Assembly (NCBI GenBank): GCA_026400425.1
Contig: JAPLPC010000478.1
Location: forward strand, 1-6,261
Direction: 5' to 3'
DNA from: Hyphomicrobiales bacterium
Lineage (GTDB): Bacteria > Pseudomonadota > Alphaproteobacteria > Rhizobiales > Xanthobacteraceae
DNA: 6,261 nucleotides
This document shows positions 1 through 6,196 of the stretch, one piece after another (positions within the stretch are counted from its first letter, which is position 1; each line of letters begins with the position of its first letter). Position numbers and translations under genes: made by a program. Under the pieces are notes generated by a model. That model had not been told where the DNA came from and ran no database searches. It was given only the letters and a program-made list of their open reading frames with translations.

Positions 1-50
1 GGCCATTCGCCTGGGTTTTCAGCGGCGGCAAGCGGCAGGAGAGGGAATGA
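1..50 (+). CDS. C-terminal end of an upstream gene (partial, unidentified)
   Basis: Reading in the frame that begins at base 3, the sequence is open and ends PFAWVFSGGKRQERE followed by TGA at 48-50. That stop overlaps the ATG at 47-49 as ATGA, the usual translational-coupling arrangement and the same one used at the alpha subunit start (3183). By gene order in PhnCDE-type transporter operons, the gene should be a periplasmic binding protein (PhnD/PtxB-like) or a second permease. Fifteen residues are too few to identify it. All three plus frames are open over these 50 bases, so the frame choice rests only on the ATGA overlap. Confidence 0.35.
   Translation, partial: PFAWVFSGGKRQERE
37..45 (+). 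promoter_or_regulatory. Strong ribosome binding site of the permease gene
   Basis: The purine-rich stretch AGGAGAGGG lies just before the ATG at 47, with AGGAG ending 5 bases from the start codon. It is the best Shine-Dalgarno sequence in the window. It fixes the permease start at 47 even though the frame stays open further upstream. Confidence 0.75.
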
Positions 51-910
51 GCATCGTCGGTTTTAACAAGCAGCATTATGCGGAGCCGACTCAGTCATTG
101 CTTGGCTGGCACACCATCGCGCGGGCTATCGTTTTCCTGGCCGTCGCAGTGTTCCTGGTTGCATGCTTTGTGTCCGCGCGGGTCGATTTCGGCAAACTCG
201 CCGAGGGTCTGCCCAAGATCGCTTCCTGGTTCACGCAGATGTTTCCGCCGGATGTGAGCGATATTGGCCGCGTGCTGCGAGATGCTTTCCAGACCCTGGC
301 CATGGCAACGGTCGGCACGCTTTGCGCTCTTATGATCTGCATTCCGCTTGTGCCGCTCGCGGCGCGCAATACCACTCCAAATCCTGTTCTGTCACGGCTG
401 GTGCGCAGCCTGTTGGGTGTTTTGCGCGGCACCGAGATGCTGGTCTTCGCGCTGATCTTCGTGGCTGCGGTGGGGTTTGGGCCGTTTACGGGCGTGCTCG
501 CAATCACGTTCAACATGGTCGGTGCGCTCGGCAAATTGCTGACCGAAGTTATTGAGCCTGCTGATCCCGGGCCTGTCGAGGCGGCGGAATTGACCGGCGC
601 CGGATCGGTGCGCGCCTTTCGCTATGCGCTGCTTCCAGATGTGTGGCCCAATATCGTTTCCGTGACACTTTACATCTGGGAGTTCAATGTTCGTGCTTCC
701 ACGGTGCTCGGCATCGTCGGTGCGGGCGGCATCGGGCAGACGCTTAAAGATTCGATCGACCTGCTCGATTTTCCTAAGCTGGCGACGGTGCTGGGCGTCA
801 TCCTGACGATGGTCATCGCCATCGATACCTTGAGCGCGTACCTGCGCCGTCTCGTTCTCAATCCCGAAACGACTGCAACTCGCGCCGGTACGCCCTCGCG
901 TATCGCTTAG
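47..910 (+). CDS. phnE: PhnE-type ABC transporter permease (phosphonate/phosphite-like)
   Basis: This 287-residue inner-membrane protein should form the channel of a PhnCDE/PtxABC-type importer. Hydrophobic segments are visible at about residues 24-43, 83-106, 131-153, 202-222 and 246-266. The permease EAA loop, which docks on the ATPase, is at about 178-197 (EAAELTGAGSVRAF, then the LLP turn). It is followed by the PhnE-family block containing STVLGIVGAGGIG (218-230). ALIFVAAVGFGPF at 135-147 also closely matches PhnE proteins. Length is normal for the family (about 260-290). The ATPase gene follows 33 bases downstream. One local difference is RGTEMLVFAL, where PhnE proteins usually have an R-x-[IL]-P-E-like turn before the same helix. 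Family assignment is secure. The substrate is not, because this family imports phosphonates, phosphite, hypophosphite and phosphate esters. Confidence 0.9.
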   Translation: MSIVGFNKQHYAEPTQSLLGWHTIARAIVFLAVAVFLVACFVSARVDFGKLAEGLPKIASWFTQMFPPDVSDIGRVLRDAFQTLAMATVGTLCALMICIPLVPLAARNTTPNPVLSRLVRSLLGVLRGTEMLVFALIFVAAVGFGPFTGVLAITFNMVGALGKLLTEVIEPADPGPVEAAELTGAGSVRAFRYALLPDVWPNIVSVTLYIWEFNVRASTVLGIVGAGGIGQTLKDSIDLLDFPKLATVLGVILTMVIAIDTLSAYLRRLVLNPETTATRAGTPSRIA

Positions 911-929
911 CAAAGCCCTGTGCCGAATC

Positions 930-935
930 GGTGGA
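930..935 (+). promoter_or_regulatory. Ribosome binding site favouring the ATG at 944
   Basis: GGTGGA lies 8 bases before the ATG at 944. The alternative GTG start at 920 and ATG at 989 have no comparable purine stretch, so 944 is the preferred start of the ATPase gene. Confidence 0.45.
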
Positions 936-943
936 ATTACCTC

Positions 944-1741
944 ATGAAGACCGTATCGCCCGCTGATCTTGTTCCTGCCGGGCCGTCGATGGACAAGAGC
1001 AAAAACGCGATCACCGTGACGGACCTGAGCAAGACCTTTGAAGGGCGCATGGTGCTGGATCGCATCTCCTGCTCCATTCCCGTCGGAAAGTTTGTTGTCT
1101 TGCTGGGGCCATCTGGCTGCGGCAAGTCCACTTTGTTCCGTTGTCTCACGCGCCTTGTAGAACCTGACAGCGGCACTGTGACGATCCGCGGCAGTGAGGT
1201 GACTGCGCTGAAACTGAAAGCCCTTAGGGCATTGCGCCGCGAAGTCGGCTTCGTGTTTCAGCAGTTCAATCTGGTCAAGCGCTTCAGCGCAATAGACAAT
1301 GTTCTGACGGCCCGGCTTGCCGGAACTCCTTTGTGGCGGGTGTTGTTGAGGCGCTTCCGTTACGATGACCGGCAGCTTGCGCTTGCCTGCCTGGACAGCG
1401 TGGGTCTTCTCGATCAGGCCTATCAACGGGCCGAGCGGCTTTCCGGCGGTCAACAGCAGCGTGTTGCCATCGCCCGCGCCTTTGCCCAGCAGACAGAATT
1501 GATTCTGGCCGACGAACCTATTTCCAGCCTCGATCCGGAATCGTCGGAGAATGTTTTGCAAATTCTCCAGCAAGCCGCGCGCGAGCGGGGTTTCACGGTT
1601 CTGTGCAGCCTGCATCAGGTGGAGCTAGCTCTTCGTTATGCGGACCACATCATTGCATTGCGCCAAGGGAACATTTTCTTCGACGGTCCGGCCGAGGCCT
1701 TTACCTCCGATCTGCGAGAGGAACTGTATCGTGCCGCATGA
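944..1741 (+). CDS. phnC: PhnC-type ABC transporter ATP-binding protein
   Basis: This cytoplasmic ATPase should power the import system whose permease lies immediately upstream. All nucleotide-binding elements are present. Counted from the GTG at 920, these are Walker A GPSGCGKST (63-71), Q-loop FVFQQFN (111-117), signature LSGGQQQRVAIARA (174-187), Walker B LILADEP (194-200) with the D-loop SSLDPES, and switch His in CSLHQVE (229-235). The ADEPISSLDPES stretch is characteristic of PhnC/PtxA among ABC ATPases. From the ATG at 944 the protein has 265 residues, normal for the family. GTG 920 (273 aa) and ATG 989 (250 aa) are possible alternatives. Its stop overlaps the GTG start of the next gene, tying transporter and oxidoreductase expression together. 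It appears intact. Confidence 0.92.
   Translation: MKTVSPADLVPAGPSMDKSKNAITVTDLSKTFEGRMVLDRISCSIPVGKFVVLLGPSGCGKSTLFRCLTRLVEPDSGTVTIRGSEVTALKLKALRALRREVGFVFQQFNLVKRFSAIDNVLTARLAGTPLWRVLLRRFRYDDRQLALACLDSVGLLDQAYQRAERLSGGQQQRVAIARAFAQQTELILADEPISSLDPESSENVLQILQQAARERGFTVLCSLHQVELALRYADHIIALRQGNIFFDGPAEAFTSDLREELYRAA
1716..1723 (+). promoter_or_regulatory. Ribosome binding site of the gamma subunit gene
   Basis: GAGAGGAA sits inside the last codons of the ATPase gene, with 7 bases between it and GTG 1731. It supports a GTG start in the gamma frame rather than the nearby ATG at 1738, which is in a different frame and gives no recognisable protein. Confidence 0.6.
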
Positions 1742-2192
1742 GTCTGAAGCCCTTCATCTGGAAGAGGTTGAAGCAGCAGCGATCACGGAGTCACTCGCGC
1801 GCGGCGCAAGCCGGGAGCGGCTTCTTGAAATCTTGCTTGAAGTCCGTGACGTCAAGGGCGGCCTCGGCATTTCGGAGCAGGGACTGCTTCGTGTCGCGGA
1901 GCGTCTCCGCCTGTTTCCATCCGAAGCCTATGAAGTGGCGACGGCCTTTCCGGCTGTGAACTATATGGCTTCCGTTCCTTATGCGCTTCATGCGTGCGGC
2001 GATCTTGTTTGTTCACTGCTGCATGGAGAAGGTTCGGGGCACGGCGTCTGCCGCAACAGGTGCGATGGAGCAAGGTCCGCGCCAAATCCGCGCAGCTTTT
2101 CTGCCTATCGGTTTGCGGGAGGATATCAAATACTCGATCGCCTCAGCCGAGATTTGCAGGAGCCGGGCTGGCGTCGGCTTTCCGGTGGTTGA
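1731..2192 (+). CDS. NuoE/FdsG-like gamma subunit, divergent or C-terminally damaged
   Basis: This is the small [2Fe-2S] subunit expected to assist electron transfer between a formate-dehydrogenase-like catalytic subunit and the FMN/NAD subunit. Residues 15-80 match the helical N-domain of the NuoE/FdsG family. LLEILLEVRDVKGGL corresponds to the usual LLxILxExQxxxGYI, and VATAFPAVNY to the usual VxTFYxxF. VPYALHACGDLVC begins the thioredoxin-like domain with the first cluster pair C89-x4-C94. The second pair should follow about 35 residues later. Here the only candidate is C107-x3-C111 (VCRNRCD), just 12 residues on, and the remaining 42 residues are not recognisably NuoE. They overlap the recognisable beta reading frame by more than 100 bases. 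The start is GTG 1731, overlapping the ATPase stop. The gene is either shortened by an internal deletion plus frame change or is a highly divergent variant. Family assignment of the N-terminal part is fairly secure. An intact [2Fe-2S] site is doubtful. Confidence 0.65.
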   Translation: MPHESEALHLEEVEAAAITESLARGASRERLLEILLEVRDVKGGLGISEQGLLRVAERLRLFPSEAYEVATAFPAVNYMASVPYALHACGDLVCSLLHGEGSGHGVCRNRCDGARSAPNPRSFSAYRFAGGYQILDRLSRDLQEPGWRRLSGG

Positions 2193-3186
2193 GAAGTGGC
2201 GCCAAGTGATGAGACGCGGCGCAGTTCCGGTCGTCATCGTCAACGGCGATGAAGGCGAGCTTGCCGTCTTCAAGGATCGCTTCATTCTCGAAAACGATCC
2301 GCATGGCGTCATTGAAGCCGCGCTCGTCGCGGCGCGGGTGACAGGCGCGGACAAAATCTTTTTCTATATCCGGGACGACTACAAGCCCATTCATGTCATT
2401 CTGCGGAAGGCCATCGCGGATGTGGTGTCGGCGGGGCTCGCCAGCGGCATCGCCATTGAATTGAGGCGAAGCGGCGGGGCGTATATTTGCGGTGAAGAAA
2501 CCGCGCTGATTGCAAGCCTTGAGGGCCGTCCGCCGAGGCCAGCGGAGCGGCCACCGTTTCCGACCACGCGCGGTTATTTCGGGCGCCCGACGCTCGTGCA
2601 CAACGTCGAAACGTTCTTCCGGTTGAGGTCTGTCTGGGGCAGTGCGCCGGAGCCCGATCTGCCCGTGTCTGACCTGCTGGCCGCGGAGGTAACGCTTTTC
2701 AGTGTATCGGGGCGGGTCCGGAATCCGGGGCCAAAGCCGGTGCGCGGCCTTTCGCGGCTCATCGATCTTGTAGACATTGCAGGCGGCTTGACGGAGGGAG
2801 TCGAGCTTGGCGGCATGGTGGTAGGCGGGTCTTCTGGAACGTTGCTTCCCGCCGCCGATTGCCGGCGTCCGCTGGACGAGCTTCTGAGCGGCAGACTGCG
2901 GCTCGGCACCGGCGGCATTGTCGTCTTTGGAACTGGCGACGACATGCGGGGCGTTGCCTCGAAGATGGCGGGTTATCTCGCCCGCGAAAGCTGCGGGCAA
3001 TGCGGCCCTTGCCGTGTGGGAACGGCCAAGGCCGCGCAAGCTCTCAACGCGCCCGGACGTCTCGATGTGCCGCTTATCAATGATCTTTCCGTCGTGATGA
3101 GCGAAGCATCCATCTGCGCGCTCGGCCGCAATGCGGGCCGGTTCCTGGGCCGCTTGCCTTCTCTTCTGGAGACATGCGATTCATGA
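2065..3186 (+). CDS. NuoF/FdsB-like beta subunit (FMN, NAD and [4Fe-4S]), short N-terminus
   Basis: This is the diaphorase subunit that should pass electrons via FMN to NAD+. With ATG 2065 it has 373 residues. GFPVVEKW (38-45), VNGDEGE then FKDR (59-72), GAYICGEETALIASLEG (138-154), RPPFPTTRGYFGRPTLVHNVET (162-183, where the family has KPPFPA) and LFSVSGRV (211-218) follow the NuoF order. The [4Fe-4S] ligands are C310, C313 and C316 in ESCGQCGPC, plus C351 in SICALG. The glycine-rich FMN loop is altered: CRSRAGVGFP replaces the usual LRGRGGAGFP. FdsB proteins normally carry an N-terminal thioredoxin-like domain and a linker, about 200 residues in all, and standalone NuoF has about 60 residues before the FMN loop. 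Both are missing here. The start is uncertain. ATG 1981, 1990 and 2023 are in the same open frame but have no good ribosome binding site, and they lie inside the gamma-coding sequence. The stop overlaps the alpha start (ATGA). Confidence 0.8.
   Translation: MEQGPRQIRAAFLPIGLREDIKYSIASAEICRSRAGVGFPVVEKWRQVMRRGAVPVVIVNGDEGELAVFKDRFILENDPHGVIEAALVAARVTGADKIFFYIRDDYKPIHVILRKAIADVVSAGLASGIAIELRRSGGAYICGEETALIASLEGRPPRPAERPPFPTTRGYFGRPTLVHNVETFFRLRSVWGSAPEPDLPVSDLLAAEVTLFSVSGRVRNPGPKPVRGLSRLIDLVDIAGGLTEGVELGGMVVGGSSGTLLPAADCRRPLDELLSGRLRLGTGGIVVFGTGDDMRGVASKMAGYLARESCGQCGPCRVGTAKAAQALNAPGRLDVPLINDLSVVMSEASICALGRNAGRFLGRLPSLLETCDS
3168..3171 (+). promoter_or_regulatory. Ribosome binding site deciding the alpha subunit start
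   Basis: GGAG lies 11 bases before ATG 3183 but only 2 bases before the in-frame ATG 3174. The spacing favours 3183, which also gives a 4-base ATGA overlap with the beta stop. Confidence 0.5.
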
Positions 3187-5915
3187 ACGGCTTCGATATC
3201 CATATCGATGGGCAGGCGATCCCCGCGCAGTCCGGTCAGAGTCTACTTCAGGCGGCTACGCAGGGCGGGCTGGATATTCCCCATTTGTGTGCATCCACCC
3301 GCGTGGGCTTTCCCACGATCGGCAGCTGCCGCACATGCCTCGTCGAGGTGGAGGGCGAGGCGGATCTGGTGCCGGCCTGCCGTTATCCCGCTGCGCCCGG
3401 ATTGCACATTCGCACCGATACGGAGCGGACTAATCGCGTTCGCCGGCTGGCGACGGAGTTGCTGGCGTCCGAGATGACCGGGCAGGCGCGCGCGCGCCAG
3501 CCCGACAGTCCGTTTATGTTGCTCCTTGCGCGCAATGGCGCGGATGCCGAACGCTTTGGGAGCAAGCAGGAAACGCATGCGCCGGATGCAAGCCATTCCG
3601 GGATCGTGTTCGACTCCGACGCTTGCATTCATTGCGGCAGATGCCGGACCGGATGCGGCGATGTCCAGGTCAACGGGGTTATCGCGCTGGCGGGTCGGGG
3701 CAGCGATCTTCATGTGGCCTTCGATAGCGGCGCGGCCATGGGGAAAAGCAATTGCGCATCGTGTGGCGAGTGTGCGCAGCTTTGTCCAACTGGTGCGTTT
3801 TCATTAAAGGCGGCCGTGGAAATCGGCGGGCGTTCTGGCGTTAACTCGTCGGGAGAGACAGTGTGCCCGTTTTGCAGTGTCGGCTGTCGCGTCACGCTTC
3901 ACGCCGCCGATAACGGCACCGTTTTCACAGAGGGCGCCGATGGCCCCGCGAACCATGGGCGGCTTTGTGTGAAGGGGCGGTTCGGCTTTTCCTATCTGCG
4001 CCATCCTGACCGGCTGACGGCTCCTCTCATCCGGCGGCCAAATACGCCCAAAGATGCCACACAAACATTGAGCGGCCCCGAGGCGCTCGCGCTTTTCCGG
4101 CTCGCGAGCTGGGACGAAGCGCTCAGCGTGGCGGCTGAGGGCTTCGCCCGCGTGCGAAGCCACCATGGTGGTTCGTCGCTGGCCGTGCTCGGTTCGGCAA
4201 AGGCTTCGAACGAAGATGCCTATCTGCTTCAGAAACTCGGGCGCACTGGCTTCGGCACGTCGCATATCGATCATTGCACCCGTCTTTGTGCATCGGTTCC
4301 GCCATTGGCCGAGGCGACGGGTCTTGCCGCCGTCACCGCTCCCATTGAGGAGATCGAAAAGGCCGATGTCGTTCTGATGGTCGGTTCAAATCCGGATTCG
4401 AACCATCCAGTCGCTGCCTCCTTCATGAAGGGCGCGTTGCGGCGCGGGACCAAGCTGATCCTGGTGGACCCGCATATTCAGGCCCTGTCACGCTTTGCGA
4501 CCCATCACTTCCGTATCGCTCCCGGAACCGATGTGACGCTGCTTTCAGCGATGACGCGGTTCGTGATTGAAGAAGGGCTTTACGACCGTAACTTTGTCAA
4601 TGCACGCGTGGAAGGCTTTGAAGCGCTCCGTGCACGTGTTGAGCCATACACATTGGAATCTGCAGCCCGGGTCTGTCAGGTGCCGGAAGAAGACATCATC
4701 GCAGCAGCGCGGCTGTTCGCCGGGGCCAGTGCCGCCATGACGTTCTGGGGCATGGGCGCTTCCCAGCACACGTTCGGTGCCGACAACATCCGTTCCGTTA
4801 TTGCTTTCGCTCTAGTGTGCGGCCAGGTGGGACGGCCTGGAGCGGGACTTCACCCGTTGCGCGGTCAAAACAACGTGCAAGGCTCCTGCGACGCAGGGCT
4901 GTTGCCGAACTATCTTCCGGGCTACCGCGATCTGGAAGACGATACCGAGCGCGCCATCTTTGACGCGCTATGGAATATCGATACGCCGTCCAACCTTGGT
5001 CTTTCGGTCGTGGAGATGTTTGATTCCGCTCGCGGAGGAAATATCCGGGGGGTATATGTCATGGGCGGGAATCCGGCGCTCGCCAATCCTGATCTTGCGA
5101 TGACGCGCGCGGCGCTGGCTGGACTCGATCATCTCGTTGTTCAGGACATTTTCCCGACCGAAACGGCAGCCTTCGCGGACGTGATTTTCCCTGCGGCGGC
5201 TCTGGCCGAGCGGGAAGGTTCAGTCACCAATACGGATCGCATCGTGCAACACATCGCGGTTGCACTGCCGCCGCCCGGTGAAGCGCGGCCGGATTGGATG
5301 ATCGTTCGCGATCTTGCCGTGCGTCTCGGATTGCCGTGGCAGGACGTCACTGTGGGCAGCATCTTCGACGAAATGGCGAATGTCGTGCCGGTGCTCAAGG
5401 GATTTAGCTGGCCGTTTCTCGTCCGGTCTGGACATGCCCGGTATCCGCTGCAAAGTGATGGAGCGAGTGACAGTCTGTTCAGCGACAGTTTCGCTCATGG
5501 CTCGAAAGCCATCATCGTGCCGCTTGATGCGACCGGTGCGGACGAGATACCGGATGCCGACTATCCCTTTATTCTTATGACGGGACGGTTGCGCGAGCAT
5601 TGGCATACGGGCGCCATGACACGTCGCGCGCCCGTGCTGGAAGCCCTGAGCTCGGAGCCGCGCGCCCATCTGCATCCGGATGACATGGCCCGTCTTGGCG
5701 TCAAGGCCGGCGACACGGTTGAGGTGCGGACAAGGCGGGGTGCGGTCTGCCTGATTGTGAAACCGGATGCGACTTTGCAGCCCGGCGTGATCTGGATGGC
5801 GATGTCCTTCTTTGAGGCGGCCGCCAATGAACTGACCATGAATCGTCTTGATCCGACGACGCGTGTGCCGGTGTACAAATTCTGCGCGGCAACCGTGGAG
5901 CGATGGATGCCATGA
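3183..5915 (+). CDS. FdsA/FdhF-like molybdopterin (bis-MGD) oxidoreductase alpha subunit
   Basis: This large catalytic subunit, 910 residues from ATG 3183, has the layout of soluble NAD-linked formate dehydrogenase alpha chains. The N-terminal [2Fe-2S] ferredoxin domain has Cys 36, 49, 52 and 66. Two [4Fe-4S] clusters follow: Cys 148, 151, 154, 158 (CIHCGRCRTGC) and Cys 191, 194, 197, 201 (CASCGECAQLCP). The cofactor-proximal [4Fe-4S] has Cys 228, 231, 235 and 262 (CPFCSVGC and GRLCVKG), with electron-relay Lys 264. The bis-MGD domains then run to the C-terminal cap (from about 770). There is no Tat signal, so it is cytoplasmic. The metal ligand is Cys369 (TGT, not selenocysteine) in HCTRLCASV. 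The catalytic His that normally follows it is absent, and two residues appear deleted relative to the usual CTRLCHASSV. The second active-site residue, Arg560 in LRGQNNVQGSCD, is retained. The rest of the frame is undamaged over 2.7 kb. Family assignment is firm. Formate as substrate is uncertain. Confidence 0.9.
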   Translation: MNGFDIHIDGQAIPAQSGQSLLQAATQGGLDIPHLCASTRVGFPTIGSCRTCLVEVEGEADLVPACRYPAAPGLHIRTDTERTNRVRRLATELLASEMTGQARARQPDSPFMLLLARNGADAERFGSKQETHAPDASHSGIVFDSDACIHCGRCRTGCGDVQVNGVIALAGRGSDLHVAFDSGAAMGKSNCASCGECAQLCPTGAFSLKAAVEIGGRSGVNSSGETVCPFCSVGCRVTLHAADNGTVFTEGADGPANHGRLCVKGRFGFSYLRHPDRLTAPLIRRPNTPKDATQTLSGPEALALFRLASWDEALSVAAEGFARVRSHHGGSSLAVLGSAKASNEDAYLLQKLGRTGFGTSHIDHCTRLCASVPPLAEATGLAAVTAPIEEIEKADVVLMVGSNPDSNHPVAASFMKGALRRGTKLILVDPHIQALSRFATHHFRIAPGTDVTLLSAMTRFVIEEGLYDRNFVNARVEGFEALRARVEPYTLESAARVCQVPEEDIIAAARLFAGASAAMTFWGMGASQHTFGADNIRSVIAFALVCGQVGRPGAGLHPLRGQNNVQGSCDAGLLPNYLPGYRDLEDDTERAIFDALWNIDTPSNLGLSVVEMFDSARGGNIRGVYVMGGNPALANPDLAMTRAALAGLDHLVVQDIFPTETAAFADVIFPAAALAEREGSVTNTDRIVQHIAVALPPPGEARPDWMIVRDLAVRLGLPWQDVTVGSIFDEMANVVPVLKGFSWPFLVRSGHARYPLQSDGASDSLFSDSFAHGSKAIIVPLDATGADEIPDADYPFILMTGRLREHWHTGAMTRRAPVLEALSSEPRAHLHPDDMARLGVKAGDTVEVRTRRGAVCLIVKPDATLQPGVIWMAMSFFEAAANELTMNRLDPTTRVPVYKFCAATVERWMP

Positions 5916-6109
5916 GCCGCGGCGACGCTCTGGTCGTGAGCGGTCTTGTTGCCACGCCGCTGCCGGCCGACATTCAGACCTACACGATCTATACGATCGG
6001 AACTGCCGCAAGCAGCAAAGACATCGCAGCCACAAAAGATCTTATCGCCTATCTTTCTTCGCCAGCGTTGAAACAGGCGTGGGCTGCCCAAGGTTTCGGA
6101 ACACGATAG
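5912..6109 (+). pseudogene. C-terminal fragment of a ModA-like solute-binding protein
   Basis: This 65-codon ORF starts with an ATG overlapping the alpha stop (ATGA). From about residue 11 it resembles the last 50-55 residues of ModA-like extracellular solute-binding proteins (SBP_bac_11 family). The conserved elements are PLPADIQTYTIYTIGTAA, then TKDLIAYLSSPALKQAW and a KGF-like ending AAQGFGTR. A full-length protein would have about 250 residues with a signal peptide; neither the N-terminal four-fifths nor a signal peptide is present. In this form it cannot fold into a binding protein. It may be what remains after a deletion joined the operon's original downstream reading frame to an unrelated gene. 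Alternatively it could be expressed by coupling as a small cytoplasmic peptide of no known use. Confidence 0.6.
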
Positions 6110-6196
6110 AGCTTGCTTCGCCGGGGCTGGTGACGCGTGGCAGCCGCGGGTCTGCCTGAAGGCTCTGGACAAAACGAGCGTCTGCCGATCGGTGGA
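6110..6196 (+). other. Non-coding junction between two gene fragments
   Basis: This stretch follows the stop of the binding-protein fragment and precedes the point where short-chain dehydrogenase similarity begins. Its reading frame into the dehydrogenase is open from 6134, but the encoded residues (AAGLPEGSGQNERLPIGG) are not dehydrogenase-like. A weak GGCTG/CAGCC pairing (6125-6129 with 6141-6145) is visible without a T run. I see no promoter, RNA or insertion-sequence end. Confidence 0.4.

Noticed and set aside
392..1615. 407-codon open frame on the minus strand
   Set aside because: It is antisense to the permease and ATPase genes, has no recognisable domain and is rich in Arg, Gln and His, as GC-rich shadow frames are. 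Both plus-strand genes under it have complete family motifs.
1603..1959. 118-codon plus-strand ORF containing the ATG at 1738 that overlaps the ATPase stop as ATGA
   Set aside because: The overlap is tempting, but the translation is Ser/Arg-rich and matches nothing. The frame starting at GTG 1731 gives a clear NuoE-like N-domain and has the better ribosome binding site.
2143..3039. 298-codon minus-strand open frame
   Set aside because: Shadow of the beta subunit gene; composition is typical of an antisense frame and no motifs are visible.
4287..4289. Possible selenocysteine at the metal-ligand position
   Set aside because: The codon is TGT (Cys), not TGA, and the frame is uninterrupted, so no Sec insertion is needed.
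5220..6035. 271-codon minus-strand open frame over the end of alpha and the scar, plus an overlapping 203-codon frame (5561-6172)
   Set aside because: Neither gives a recognisable protein. The plus-strand alpha C-terminal cap domain is well conserved underneath.
6125..6145. Possible terminator hairpin GGCTG/CAGCC
   Set aside because: Only a 5-base stem with an 11-base loop and no following T run; not convincing as an intrinsic terminator.
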